DNA from: JBOHHR01 sp050740975 | Lineage (GTDB): Bacteria > Pseudomonadota > Gammaproteobacteria > JBOHHR01 | Direction of reading: 5' to 3' | Assembly: GCA_050740975.1 (NCBI GenBank) | Contig: JBOIEE010000011.1 | Location: 1-51,707 of the forward strand | DNA length: 51,707 bases | Shown: piece by piece, positions 16,946 to 25,050 of the stretch | Layout: each line of letters opens with the position of its first letter | Position numbering within the stretch: position 1 is the first letter of the stretch | Made by a program: the position numbers and the translations under genes | The notes under the pieces: generated by a model | Told to the model about the DNA's origin: nothing | Seen by the model: only the letters and a program-made list of their open reading frames with translations | Databases searched by the model: none

Positions 16946-18196
16946 ATGGAGAGTGTGTACGAGGCGATCATCATAGGTGGCGGGCCAGCGGGCGCGAGCA
17001 CCGCCATCTTATTAGCACAAGCGGGATGGTCGGTCGCGCTGGTGGAAAAGCAACGCTTTCCCCGACGTAAGGTATGCGGCGAATGCATTGCGGCGCCCAA
17101 TCTTCCGCTGCTTGACGCGCTGGGAGTAGGCGCAGCGTTCGCGGACCTTGCCGGGCCGGAACTGCGCCGTATCGGCGTATTTGCCGGTGGCAGGATACTT
17201 TCCGCCGAGCTACCGCGCTTTGGGGATGGCCGGTACCCATGGGGCAGGGCCCTAGGCCGAGAATATTTAGATGATCTCCTGTTGCAACGCGCGGCAGAAG
17301 CAGGCGCCTGTGTTTGGCAGCCCTGGGGCGCACGAGAAATCGGGTGGGATTGCGGGAGCTATCATTGTCGGGTCCAATCCTTGGGCTCCGGCGTGCACCG
17401 AGCGCTTGTAGCACCTGTTCTGGTCGCGGCAGACGGCTCGTGGGAGCCGTGCCTATGGGCACGCAGTCGGGTTCCCCGGCGGCCGGGTGATCTGTTCGCA
17501 TTCAAGGCAAACTTCTTAGACTGTGACCTGGACCCCGGGCTGCTACCGGTGTTGGCCTTCCCTGGAGGCTACGGCGGGATGGTGGTGGCGGATCATGGTC
17601 GGGTCACGATGGCCTGCTGCATACGCCGAGATGCTTTGCAGAGATGCCGAGATCGCCACCCGCGAGCGAAGGCGGGCGAGTGCATTCAGGAATACCTACA
17701 AGAGAGTTGCCTCGGCGTCCGTCGGGCATTATCTGGCGCAAAACGCGAAGGGGTTTGGTTGAGCGCAGGCCCTGTTCGGCCCGGGATCCGCGCAACCTGG
17801 GGCAAAGACGGTGTATACATGGCGGGCAATGCCGCCGGTGAGGCCCATCCGATCATAGGCGAGGGGATCAGCATGGCGATCCAAGCAGCCAGCTTGTTGT
17901 CCGAGCAACTCGTCTCACATCGCGCGGGGCTGTTATCCGGGAGGGCGATCGTCGGCGCGGGGCAGGAATACGCTTTTCGTTGGCGCAACAGTTTCGCAGC
18001 GCGCATTCGCGCATCGGCCTTACTGGCGAATCTCGCTATGCGGCCAGGCGCGGCGGCGCCCCTGCTGCCCCTCCTTCAGCGTTGGCCAACGGTCCTCACC
18101 CGAACGGCCCGGATGAGCGGCAAGGTGCGACCTCTGGTAACTCAAGCAACGAGGGCGCGCACGCTAGAATACACGCACACAGAAGGGCTCAGATGA
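16946..18196 (+). CDS. FAD-dependent oxidoreductase, geranylgeranyl-reductase / aromatic-hydroxylase family
   Basis: A 416-residue flavoprotein with the N-terminal dinucleotide-binding motif IIIGGGPAGAS at residues 8-18 and an acidic residue at the end of strand 2 (VEK). KVCGEC at 42-47 is characteristic of the geranylgeranyl-reductase-like subfamily, and the second FAD-contact motif GVYMAGNAAGEAHP at 289-302 precedes IIGEGISMA. In polyketide clusters such enzymes hydroxylate, oxidise or reduce the product; which applies here is unknown. It begins 4 bases after the methyltransferase and its stop overlaps the ACP start as ATGA (18193-18196), so it is translationally coupled to the ACP. It probably acts on the methylated polyketide or on an ACP-bound acyl chain. 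Confidence 0.87.
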   Translation: MESVYEAIIIGGGPAGASTAILLAQAGWSVALVEKQRFPRRKVCGECIAAPNLPLLDALGVGAAFADLAGPELRRIGVFAGGRILSAELPRFGDGRYPWGRALGREYLDDLLLQRAAEAGACVWQPWGAREIGWDCGSYHCRVQSLGSGVHRALVAPVLVAADGSWEPCLWARSRVPRRPGDLFAFKANFLDCDLDPGLLPVLAFPGGYGGMVVADHGRVTMACCIRRDALQRCRDRHPRAKAGECIQEYLQESCLGVRRALSGAKREGVWLSAGPVRPGIRATWGKDGVYMAGNAAGEAHPIIGEGISMAIQAASLLSEQLVSHRAGLLSGRAIVGAGQEYAFRWRNSFAARIRASALLANLAMRPGAAAPLLPLLQRWPTVLTRTARMSGKVRPLVTQATRARTLEYTHTEGLR

Positions 18197-18459
18197 CTAC
18201 GCTCGAAAGGTTACAAGGGGTCATGCTCAAGAATTTCGGTCTGAAACCGGAAGCGCTTGCGCCCGAGGCGCGGCTTGAGGATCTCGACATTGATTCCCTA
18301 GGTGTGATCGATCTGATGTTCTGTGTGGAGGACGAGTTCAAGATCACCGTGTCACGGGAGCAGGTCGAACTTGACACCATACAAGACGTCGTCACCTACA
18401 TCGATCATCTCATCGCCGAGCAGAAGACAACGGTAGCCCAAGAGGAGACAGCGCCTTGA
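18193..18459 (+). CDS. Dedicated acyl carrier protein
   Basis: An 88-residue acidic protein of the phosphopantetheine-binding family. The attachment site is Ser35 in the motif DIDSLGVIDLM, with flanking helices as in AcpP. The start ATG 18193 overlaps the flavoprotein stop (ATGA), and its own stop overlaps the ketosynthase start as TTGA (18456-18459). It sits inside a polyketide operon next to its own ketosynthase rather than in a fab cluster, so it is likely a specialised carrier that supplies an acyl starter to the type III PKS or holds a modified intermediate. That role is inferred from context. Confidence 0.93.
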   Translation: MTTLERLQGVMLKNFGLKPEALAPEARLEDLDIDSLGVIDLMFCVEDEFKITVSREQVELDTIQDVVTYIDHLIAEQKTTVAQEETAP

Positions 18460-19685
18460 GGCGAGTGGTAGTCACGGGCCTCGGTGTGATCTCTCCGTTG
18501 GGCAATGAGCCCTTCATTTTTTTTGATAACCTCATGGCAGGCAAATCCGGGATCAAGCGCATCGACGCTGACTTTTGCCAGCGTCTGTGCACCCCGCTCG
18601 CCGCCTCGGTTATTTTCGATGCGAGCGCTTATTTCCCGGCGGCCAGATTACGGGCGCTCGATCGCGTCAGTCAGTTCGCACTGGCCGCCGCTGGCCAGGC
18701 CCTGGAGGACGCTGGCCCCGGGTGGAGCGATGCGGACAGGGTGCGTACCGGCGTGTTTCTGGGCACTGGTATGGGCGGGGCCAATACCACGGACGAAGGC
18801 TACCACACTATTTACGCAAAAGGCTCCGATCGGGTCAAACCCTATACCGTGCTAATGGCGATGACAAACGCACCCGCATCCTGGATCGGTATCGAGTATG
18901 GGCTGAGGGGGCCTAATGTCACGGTCTCCACCGCCTGCTCGTCTTCGGCCGTAGCAATCGGAGAGGCCTGGCGCCGGGTAAAAAGCGGTGATGCAGACAT
19001 CATGCTTGCGGGCGGTGCAGAAGCGCCACTGAACTTTGGCACGCTCAAGGCGTGGCAGGCATTGAAAACCTTGGCGCTTGAAGACGCCGTAGACCCGTCG
19101 GCCTCGTGTAAACCCTTTGCAAAGGATCGGACGGGCCTGGTGTTAGGTGAAGGCGCCGCCATTTTGGTGCTGGAAGAATATCGCCGCGCGGCACGCAGGG
19201 CCGCGCGGATTTACGGTGAAATTGTGGGCTACGGGTTGAGCACGGATACAGCCCATATTACCCGGCCCACAGTGGAGGGGCAAGCGCGGGCGATGCAGCT
19301 GGCAATAGAGTCCTCTGAACTGGACGCTAATCAGATAGACTACATCAATGCCCATGGTACCGGTACGCTGCAGAACGATGGAGTAGAAACTTCGGCTATT
19401 AAACATGTATTCGGTGAGCAGGCCTACCGCATCCCGGTCAGTTCGACCAAGTCCATGCACGGCCACCTGTTGGGCGCCGCGGGTGCAATAGAATTCGTTG
19501 TCACCTTGTTGGCGATGCAAGCGAGCGCAATACCACCGACGATCAACCTGCATACACCCGATCCCGATTGTGACCTGGATTATGTGGCAGAGGGGGGCAG
19601 GCTAGAAGTCGAAACCAAGGTCGTTATGTCAAACTCATTCGCCTTCGGAGGAACGAATGCGGTCCTGATCGCGCGAAAACTGTAG
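18456..19685 (+). CDS. Beta-ketoacyl-ACP synthase, FabF-like
   Basis: A 409-residue thiolase-fold condensing enzyme that elongates acyl-ACP with malonyl-ACP. Catalytic residues are in place: Cys161 (STACSSS), His301 (NAHGTGT), Lys333 and His338 (STKSMHGHLLGAAG, usually STKSMTGH). The C-terminal NSFAFGGTNAVL motif is complete. The start is probably TTG 18456, overlapping the ACP stop and preceded by a purine-rich AGAGGAG; no ATG is available at the N-terminus MRRVVVTGLGVISPLG. It is the last gene of the PKS operon. With the adjacent ACP it could build or extend a dedicated acyl chain for the type III PKS, but a backup housekeeping role cannot be excluded. Confidence 0.92.
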   Translation: MRRVVVTGLGVISPLGNEPFIFFDNLMAGKSGIKRIDADFCQRLCTPLAASVIFDASAYFPAARLRALDRVSQFALAAAGQALEDAGPGWSDADRVRTGVFLGTGMGGANTTDEGYHTIYAKGSDRVKPYTVLMAMTNAPASWIGIEYGLRGPNVTVSTACSSSAVAIGEAWRRVKSGDADIMLAGGAEAPLNFGTLKAWQALKTLALEDAVDPSASCKPFAKDRTGLVLGEGAAILVLEEYRRAARRAARIYGEIVGYGLSTDTAHITRPTVEGQARAMQLAIESSELDANQIDYINAHGTGTLQNDGVETSAIKHVFGEQAYRIPVSSTKSMHGHLLGAAGAIEFVVTLLAMQASAIPPTINLHTPDPDCDLDYVAEGGRLEVETKVVMSNSFAFGGTNAVLIARKL

Positions 19686-19740
19686 CGCCGGTAAGCTAGG
19701 CATCCGCCGAGCTTCCGCCCGAGGGAGGGCATCCGCGACT

Positions 19741-20580
19741 TCAGTGCAGTCTCTTTTTGGCCTTTTCGACTTCTAGTAAGCGCTCCCGCAGGTATTCCCG
19801 ATCCGGACCAGGGGGAGCTAGCGAAAGGTAACGCTTATAGTCCTCACTGGCCGCTTTATGGCACTCCAGCTTGTCGTACACGAATCCACGATCCCGTAAC
19901 TCCTGTAGATCATTTGGATTAACCACCAGCATATGCTGGATCACATTTAATGCCTTTAGATATTCTTCTGATTTTACGTACACCGCCTTTAGGTTTCGCA
20001 GCATTCGCGAAAGCACGTCACGCTTGCGCGCCGGAGTCAGTAAGTGGGTCAGGTCAATCGGGTCACTTGAATGGAACTCCATAAGACTACTTAAGTGGCC
20101 TAAGAGATCTTTCTCACTCAGTGAGCGACCTCCCGCAAACGGATCCAATACGATGTCACCCCCTTCAACGTTCATTTTGACTAAGAAATGTCCCGGAAAT
20201 AACACCCCCGCCAACGGTAACCCGATACGCTGTCCAATCTCAATGTAAATCATGGAAAGGCTTATAGGGATCCCGGTTTTGCGCTCCAACACCTCGTTTA
20301 AGAAGCTGTTCCGCGGATCATAGTATTCGTCAATGTTTCCGGCGAATCCCTGTTCTTCAAAAAGGAAACGGTTGAGCTCAAAGATAACGTTCGCCACGGA
20401 TGCGCCTGGAACGAGTCGCTTCTTGACCACAGCGGCCATTTCATCGAGTCTGGACAAGTAGCTATCGACTCGCAGGTCAGGATATTCCGACTGAGCAAAT
20501 AGCAAGGCCGCTTCGGCCAAGTTTATTAGGCTATCCGGTCTAGTGACCGCAGCGTTTAGGCGAAGAAGGCTTTTTTCCAT
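19741..20580 (-). CDS. SirB1 family protein (transglutaminase-like domain plus TPR)
   Basis: A 279-residue protein of the SirB1/YchA family: an N-terminal transglutaminase-like core (about residues 30-165) followed by a TPR-like C-terminal region. The diagnostic segment RKTGIPISLSMIYIEIGQRIGLPLAGVLFPGHFLVK is broken here only by its length: key parts are GIPISLSMIY and GLPLAGVLFPGHF. The biochemical function is unknown; family members are often encoded near prmC. The start ATG 20580 (MEKSLLRLNAAV) is preferred over an upstream open extension without family content. It converges with the polyketide operon, leaving 55 bases between the stop codons. Confidence 0.85.
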   Translation of the reverse strand: MEKSLLRLNAAVTRPDSLINLAEAALLFAQSEYPDLRVDSYLSRLDEMAAVVKKRLVPGASVANVIFELNRFLFEEQGFAGNIDEYYDPRNSFLNEVLERKTGIPISLSMIYIEIGQRIGLPLAGVLFPGHFLVKMNVEGGDIVLDPFAGGRSLSEKDLLGHLSSLMEFHSSDPIDLTHLLTPARKRDVLSRMLRNLKAVYVKSEEYLKALNVIQHMLVVNPNDLQELRDRGFVYDKLECHKAASEDYKRYLSLAPPGPDREYLRERLLEVEKAKKRLH

Positions 20581-20803
20581 ATCGTTTCGAACGCAACGTT
20601 TATTCCAATCTTGTGGAAGAACGTAGAAAAACCAAGACAAAGCGTTAAAGGCATATTCATTGCCTGCGCAAGAGGTGATGCAAAAACTAGTGGGCCTATC
20701 AACACACTCGATAAGCGCTGATGAGCGCTTGGCCGTTCCAGAAAGTTTTAGAGCAAGACCATCGATTTCATGCAATCAATTACCCCTCTTGTCTATTAGC
20801 TTT

Positions 20804-20809
20804 TATAAT
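20804..20809 (+). promoter_or_regulatory. Candidate -10 box for the CbbY-like gene
   Basis: A consensus TATAAT hexamer about 50 bases upstream of ATG 20860, in an A/T-rich intergenic region. The -35 region at optimal spacing is poor (TTACCC at 18-base spacing), so this is tentative. Confidence 0.3.
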
Positions 20810-20859
20810 CTAAGAAAAAACAAATTCTTACTCGATCACGGATTCGATTTGATGCCACC

Positions 20860-21687
20860 ATGTCGCAGCTAAAGACCCTCATGTTTGACGTCGATGGAAC
20901 ACTTGTTGACACTGAAGAAGTGCATCGTCAGGCGTTTAATCTAGCTTTCCTGGACTTCGATCTCGACTGGCAATGGACACCGCATCTCTATAGCGAATTA
21001 CTCGCTATATCGGGGGGCCGAGAACGTATCCATTCCTATGCCACGCATCTCGGACAGGCTGCCAAGAAGACCCACAATTTCAACGAGTTTGTGCTCCGTG
21101 TGCATCAGCGCAAATCGGCCCACTATGCCCGCTTGATCAGTAGTGAAGAAGTACCCTTGCGCCCTGGCATCAAACGTTTGCTGAATGAGGCCTTGGAACG
21201 AAACATAAAGCTGGCTATAGCCACGAGTACATCAATGGTCAATGTGAAAACGTTGTTGGACTATCGTCTACCTCCTGATTGGACGTCTTGGTTTGAGGTC
21301 ATTGCAACGGCAGACACCATTGCCAAAAAAAAGCCTTCTCCCGACGTCTACCACTTTGTGCTAAATGTGCTCGGTCAAAAACCTCAACATTGCGTAGCGA
21401 TTGAGGACACAGAAAGCGGCAACACAGCGGCCCTTCACGCGGGGCTCACCACGGTAATCACCCTCCATGCATTAACCCGTGGTAGCAAATTTCCAGGTGC
21501 GTCTCTGGTAGTTGATCACTTAGGAGAACCCGGATTACCGATGACCATATTCAGTAGCCAGAGTCTCAATACGGCCACCGCCACTCACGTTGATTTGCGG
21601 CTGCTTCAGCACGTACTCAGTGTAGCGATTCCTTGTCGCCAAAACGCAGATGCAACGCGCTGTGCCTGCCTTGGGATAGTTGAATAA
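20860..21687 (+). CDS. HAD superfamily hydrolase, CbbY-like
   Basis: A 275-residue haloacid-dehalogenase-type phosphatase. The nucleophile motif FDVDGT has Asp10 and Asp12, the cap domain follows, motif II is ATSTS, the Lys motif is KKKPSPDVY and motif IV is AIEDTESG. The cap sequence (DTEEVHRQAFN, GGRERI, RPGIKRLL) is close to CbbY, which in Calvin-cycle organisms removes the Rubisco inhibitor xylulose-1,5-bisphosphate; related enzymes are general sugar-phosphate phosphatases. No Rubisco or other Calvin-cycle gene is in the window, so the CbbY role is only suggested. The protein is about 20-30 residues longer at the C-terminus than typical relatives, with no clear domain in the extension. 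Confidence 0.82.
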   Translation: MSQLKTLMFDVDGTLVDTEEVHRQAFNLAFLDFDLDWQWTPHLYSELLAISGGRERIHSYATHLGQAAKKTHNFNEFVLRVHQRKSAHYARLISSEEVPLRPGIKRLLNEALERNIKLAIATSTSMVNVKTLLDYRLPPDWTSWFEVIATADTIAKKKPSPDVYHFVLNVLGQKPQHCVAIEDTESGNTAALHAGLTTVITLHALTRGSKFPGASLVVDHLGEPGLPMTIFSSQSLNTATATHVDLRLLQHVLSVAIPCRQNADATRCACLGIVE

Positions 21688-21700
21688 CTCTCGAACCTTC

Positions 21701-22237
21701 TCACCAATAATACCTCCGGCCAAAATGGAAGCCGTAGAAAAACGGGTAAGGCCGCAAGGAATAGTATGGATAATAGTAATAGGGAGAGTAACGATAGGCG
21801 TACCGGCTGTAATCTGGCCACAGATAGACGGTTTCGGCCTTAACTACGGGATACCCATACGACTTCTCGCCAATCTTTCGCGTAATCTGGCCTTCGATCA
21901 CCCCATAGACAGTCATCTCCCGATCCGTTTTGTAGACGTCCGGATCTAGGAATCCTTCGACCCGCGCTATAAACCGCCCTGGCGAATAATCTAAACCTTG
22001 TGGCCGTCCGGAACTTCCCAACTGTTTCGCAACAACAATCAGTAACGTGTGATCTTCCTTGTTTTCGATTCGAACTATGGACCCACCCCATCTAACCAAC
22101 TCACCTCGACGATTTTCCGCATCCTTCTGTACGGAGCTTATCGAGGGATCACCTAGGGGAGGGACTTTAATCTGGGGCGGTACGCTGGCGCAGCCTGCAG
22201 CTAAAAGCACAAAGCATAAAATAGTCTTAGCCCGCAT
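21701..22237 (-). CDS. slp: Slp family outer-membrane lipoprotein
   Basis: A 178-residue lipoprotein with a type II signal peptide; the lipobox LAAGC puts the lipidated cysteine at residue 16. The body has the features of the Slp (starvation lipoprotein) family: PQIKVPP soon after the cysteine, VRWGG, a GRFIARVEGFLDP segment and VYGVIEGQ. It ends in an unusual low-complexity tail rich in Tyr, Pro, Phe and Arg from about residue 140. The start ATG 22237 gives a compact signal sequence, though the frame is open to 22264. It is tail-to-tail with the CbbY-like gene, 13 bases apart. Slp proteins in enterobacteria are induced in stationary phase or acid; no regulatory signal was identified here. 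Confidence 0.85.
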   Translation of the reverse strand: MRAKTILCFVLLAAGCASVPPQIKVPPLGDPSISSVQKDAENRRGELVRWGGSIVRIENKEDHTLLIVVAKQLGSSGRPQGLDYSPGRFIARVEGFLDPDVYKTDREMTVYGVIEGQITRKIGEKSYGYPVVKAETVYLWPDYSRYAYRYSPYYYYPYYSLRPYPFFYGFHFGRRYYW

Positions 22238-22344
22238 AAGACTTACCCACACCCGCTTGAACAAAAAATTAGACCAAACAGCTATGTAAACAGTTCAACC
22301 GGAGGAAACTCGATTTGCAAGCAATGCATGGGCGCAAAGATACG

Positions 22345-22386
22345 GCGGTACGGATTCTGCGGTACGGATTCTGCGGTACGGATTCT
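22345..22386. repeat. Three perfect tandem copies of a 14-bp unit
   Basis: GCGGTACGGATTCT occurs three times head to tail at 22345-22358, 22359-22372 and 22373-22386. The third copy runs into the stop codon of the minus-strand HtrA gene (CTA at 22385-22387). It is probably a small slippage repeat at the 3' end of the gene. Confidence 0.9.
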
Positions 22387-23566
22387 AAGGTTGAAATTCC
22401 GTTGCCGACAGACGTTCACCCACTTTAATCACGACGGCCTTTAGATTTCCTTCCCTCAGCACTTCGAATCGTACGGTTTCACCCACGCGCAGCAAACCGA
22501 TTTGATTGCGCACGTCGCTTGCGTCGCGCACGCGTTTTCCGTCAATACCTACAACGACGTCACCGGCCCGCAGACCGGCCCGGTCCGCTTCCGAGTCGGG
22601 GACCACGCTGGCGACAACGGCACCACCTTGGGGCGCTACATCGAAGGCTTTGGCAAGCTCAGGTGTCAAGTCTTGAAGTTGAACACCGATAGTGCCCCGT
22701 TTGACTTCGCCGTACCTGACCAAGTGCTCAATCACGCGTTCAACCATTTTGCTCGGGATCGCGAACCCGATCCCCACATTTCCACCCGATTGGGAAAATA
22801 TTGCGGTATTTATCCCGATCAACTCACCTCTCAGGTTGACCAATGCCCCCCCAGAGTTGCCGGGGTTAATCGACGCGTCTGTTTGAATAAAGTCCTCGTA
22901 ACCCTCGATGCCTAAACCGCTACGGCCAAGCGCGCTTATGATACCCGAGGTCACGGTCTGTCCAAGCCCGAACGGGTTTCCGATCGCCACTACGAAATCG
23001 CCCACCCGCAGGCGTTCCGAATCGGCCACCTTGACGGAAGTCAGGTCTTTGGCGTCTATCTTTATAACAGCGATATCGGTCTCTGGATCGGTGCCTATCA
23101 ACTCCGCTTGCAAGCGGCGACCATCCCGCAGTTTGACCGCTATTTGGTCGGCATTGGCGATCACATGATTGTTGGTGACCACTAAGCCACGCCTTGCGTC
23201 CATGATGACGCCAGAGCCTAGGCTCTCTGTCTTACGCTCTAGGGGCATATCAGGGATGTTGAAGAAGCGTCGGAAAAAGGGATCGCTGAGAAGAGGGTTT
23301 TCCCGAATACGGATCCGCCCCTCCGTGGCGATGTTTACCACCGCTGGCGTCACTTGCTCGAGCATCGGCGCAAGAGTAGGCAGCGGCGTTCCCTCAATGG
23401 AAGCAGGAAGCGCTGCTGGTGCAGGAGCAAACAAACTGCTTGCTAACCACATCCCGAACACTAAGGCGCTGCTTCCGACACTGCTCCGGCGGGCAGCGCT
23501 GGCACGGGCTCGCGTTTTTGGAAAAAGAACCACAGTTGCAAGCTCCTTGTTAAATCGTCTTTGCAT
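22385..23566 (-). CDS. HtrA/Do-family periplasmic serine protease with one PDZ domain
   Basis: A 393-residue DegP/DegQ/DegS-type protease for quality control of envelope proteins. After an N-terminal hydrophobic signal or anchor (about residues 31-53), the trypsin-like domain carries the triad His134 (TNNHVI), Asp164 (TDPETDIAV) and Ser238 (NPGNSGGAL). A single PDZ domain follows at about 283-385 (GAVVASVVPDSEADRAGLRAGD). One PDZ is the DegS arrangement, and the N-terminus could remain as a membrane anchor, but many environmental gammaproteobacteria have single-PDZ DegQ-like proteins. ATG 23566 is preferred to a GTG further upstream at 23590. The stop lies in the tandem repeat. Confidence 0.9.
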   Translation of the reverse strand: MQRRFNKELATVVLFPKTRARASAARRSSVGSSALVFGMWLASSLFAPAPAALPASIEGTPLPTLAPMLEQVTPAVVNIATEGRIRIRENPLLSDPFFRRFFNIPDMPLERKTESLGSGVIMDARRGLVVTNNHVIANADQIAVKLRDGRRLQAELIGTDPETDIAVIKIDAKDLTSVKVADSERLRVGDFVVAIGNPFGLGQTVTSGIISALGRSGLGIEGYEDFIQTDASINPGNSGGALVNLRGELIGINTAIFSQSGGNVGIGFAIPSKMVERVIEHLVRYGEVKRGTIGVQLQDLTPELAKAFDVAPQGGAVVASVVPDSEADRAGLRAGDVVVGIDGKRVRDASDVRNQIGLLRVGETVRFEVLREGNLKAVVIKVGERLSATEFQP

Positions 23567-23672
23567 AAAACCTGGAAGATAAGGCTGCACAAGCCTATTT
23601 CTCTTCTTTCTCTTCTCAAGCTCCTTAAACGGGATTCGAAGGGCATCGCCGCAAATAAAGCTGGGGGGTTTT

Positions 23673-25046
23673 TTAGTTTGTGTCCGCTCTCAGCACCTCT
23701 TCCTGGCCCTGGGTGTTCACAGTATACAGCAACACAGGACGCCGCCATACCTTCGATAGGTAGCCCAATACCTTGCGCGCTGAGTGCGTATCGAGACCTC
23801 TTCCGTCAAACACGTGATCTTGTCGCAGCACTAAAGTGCCGTCGGTTTGCAGCTCGGAAATATAAACCCTGGGGGTTCCGAAATTGTATTTTGGCCTCAA
23901 AATCGCCTCATGAAGGGCATCTATGTCCCATTCTTCGACGGTGATTTCTCCACTACGCTTCGCTGTGTAGGTGAATAGCCCTAATTCTCTGGCCGTGTCC
24001 ACATCCAAGTAATTGCGCACAAAACCGGTGTCTTCCTCCTCTCGCATGATCTTGCGGGCATGATCGAGGCCCTGCTCTTCTATGATTTTATCCCACAAGC
24101 TAAAGCCGATGTGATACGGATTGAGTGCCAGCGCGACTTCGTGCTCACCCGCGAAAGGACGCACGACATCCGAATGGATCTTTATGGCGTCTAGGTATTC
24201 TTCATCCGGCAGGAAACTAGCCTCTCGCAGCAACCTGGCGTGCCAATAGGAAGCCCACCCCTCGTTCATGATGTTGCAACAAAATACGGGATGAAAGTAG
24301 AAAGACTCCTCTCGCACCGCCAGAAAGATGTCTCTTTCCCAGTCGTCCAGCTCGGGTGCATAGTGGGCGACAAACCACAACAGGTCATATTCCGGATGCG
24401 GAGGCATGGGAGCGCGTCGATACTTTGGTTTATGTGAGGAGGGCGGGCTTTCTCCGGGCAGGTTTGTGAACCGTTCCTTGAATTCGTCCTTGGAGAAAAG
24501 AGCATCGGATTTCAGATATTTATCGAAAAGTGGCCGGCGCAAGCTTTTGCTGTAATCGATATGCTGCTCGAGGGCTAAAGCCGCATCCAGAACTTCTTCC
24601 ACACGCTTGACCCCGTGCTCATTGATGGACTGCTCGATCTGATGCGCATGTGCGGCGGCTTGCTCAACGATTCGGTGCCCCACTTGATCCTGGGCCGTTT
24701 TAAACAGCAGATTGTTCTTGGCAAAGTCTGCGTGGCCGAGCACGTGCGCTACTACCAGGGTATTTTCCTGTAGCGAGTTGGTGTTGGACATATACGCCCG
24801 AACTGGGCTACCCGGAAACACCACCTCAAATATCCTCGAATGGCCCATTCTGTGCTGGACCAGTTCGTAGATATATCGCACCCCAAAGGACCAATGCGCC
24901 ATACGCACCGGAAGTCCGTAGACCGCCACCTCCATCATGAACGACGGAGGGACAATCTCAAATTCTACTGGATAGAAATCTAGCCCCAGGGACCGAGCCA
25001 TGCCCTCCAGTCGCCCGAGGTATCCTCTGAGAGTATCCTCCTCCAT
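23673..25046 (-). CDS. SpoVR family protein (YcgB-like)
   Basis: A 457-residue protein of the SpoVR/YcgB family, named after a Bacillus spore-cortex protein; the biochemical role in Gram-negative bacteria is not established. Recognisable segments are GLDFYPVEFEIV near the start, YELVQHRMGHSRIFEVVFPG, LVVAHVLGHADFAKNN and CCNIMNEGWASYWHARLL, several of which contain His or Cys residues conserved in the family. It is the last gene of the prkA-yeaH-spoVR cluster and starts at ATG 25046, 4 bases after the yeaH stop. This three-gene module is widespread and in E. coli the members respond to starvation and stationary phase, so a stress role is likely. Confidence 0.92.
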   Translation of the reverse strand: MEEDTLRGYLGRLEGMARSLGLDFYPVEFEIVPPSFMMEVAVYGLPVRMAHWSFGVRYIYELVQHRMGHSRIFEVVFPGSPVRAYMSNTNSLQENTLVVAHVLGHADFAKNNLLFKTAQDQVGHRIVEQAAAHAHQIEQSINEHGVKRVEEVLDAALALEQHIDYSKSLRRPLFDKYLKSDALFSKDEFKERFTNLPGESPPSSHKPKYRRAPMPPHPEYDLLWFVAHYAPELDDWERDIFLAVREESFYFHPVFCCNIMNEGWASYWHARLLREASFLPDEEYLDAIKIHSDVVRPFAGEHEVALALNPYHIGFSLWDKIIEEQGLDHARKIMREEEDTGFVRNYLDVDTARELGLFTYTAKRSGEITVEEWDIDALHEAILRPKYNFGTPRVYISELQTDGTLVLRQDHVFDGRGLDTHSARKVLGYLSKVWRRPVLLYTVNTQGQEEVLRADTN

Positions 25047-25050
25047 TAAC

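Noticed and set aside
22345..22386. The three 14-bp repeats as the start of a CRISPR array.
   Set aside because: The units are directly adjacent with no spacers, and no cas genes are present.
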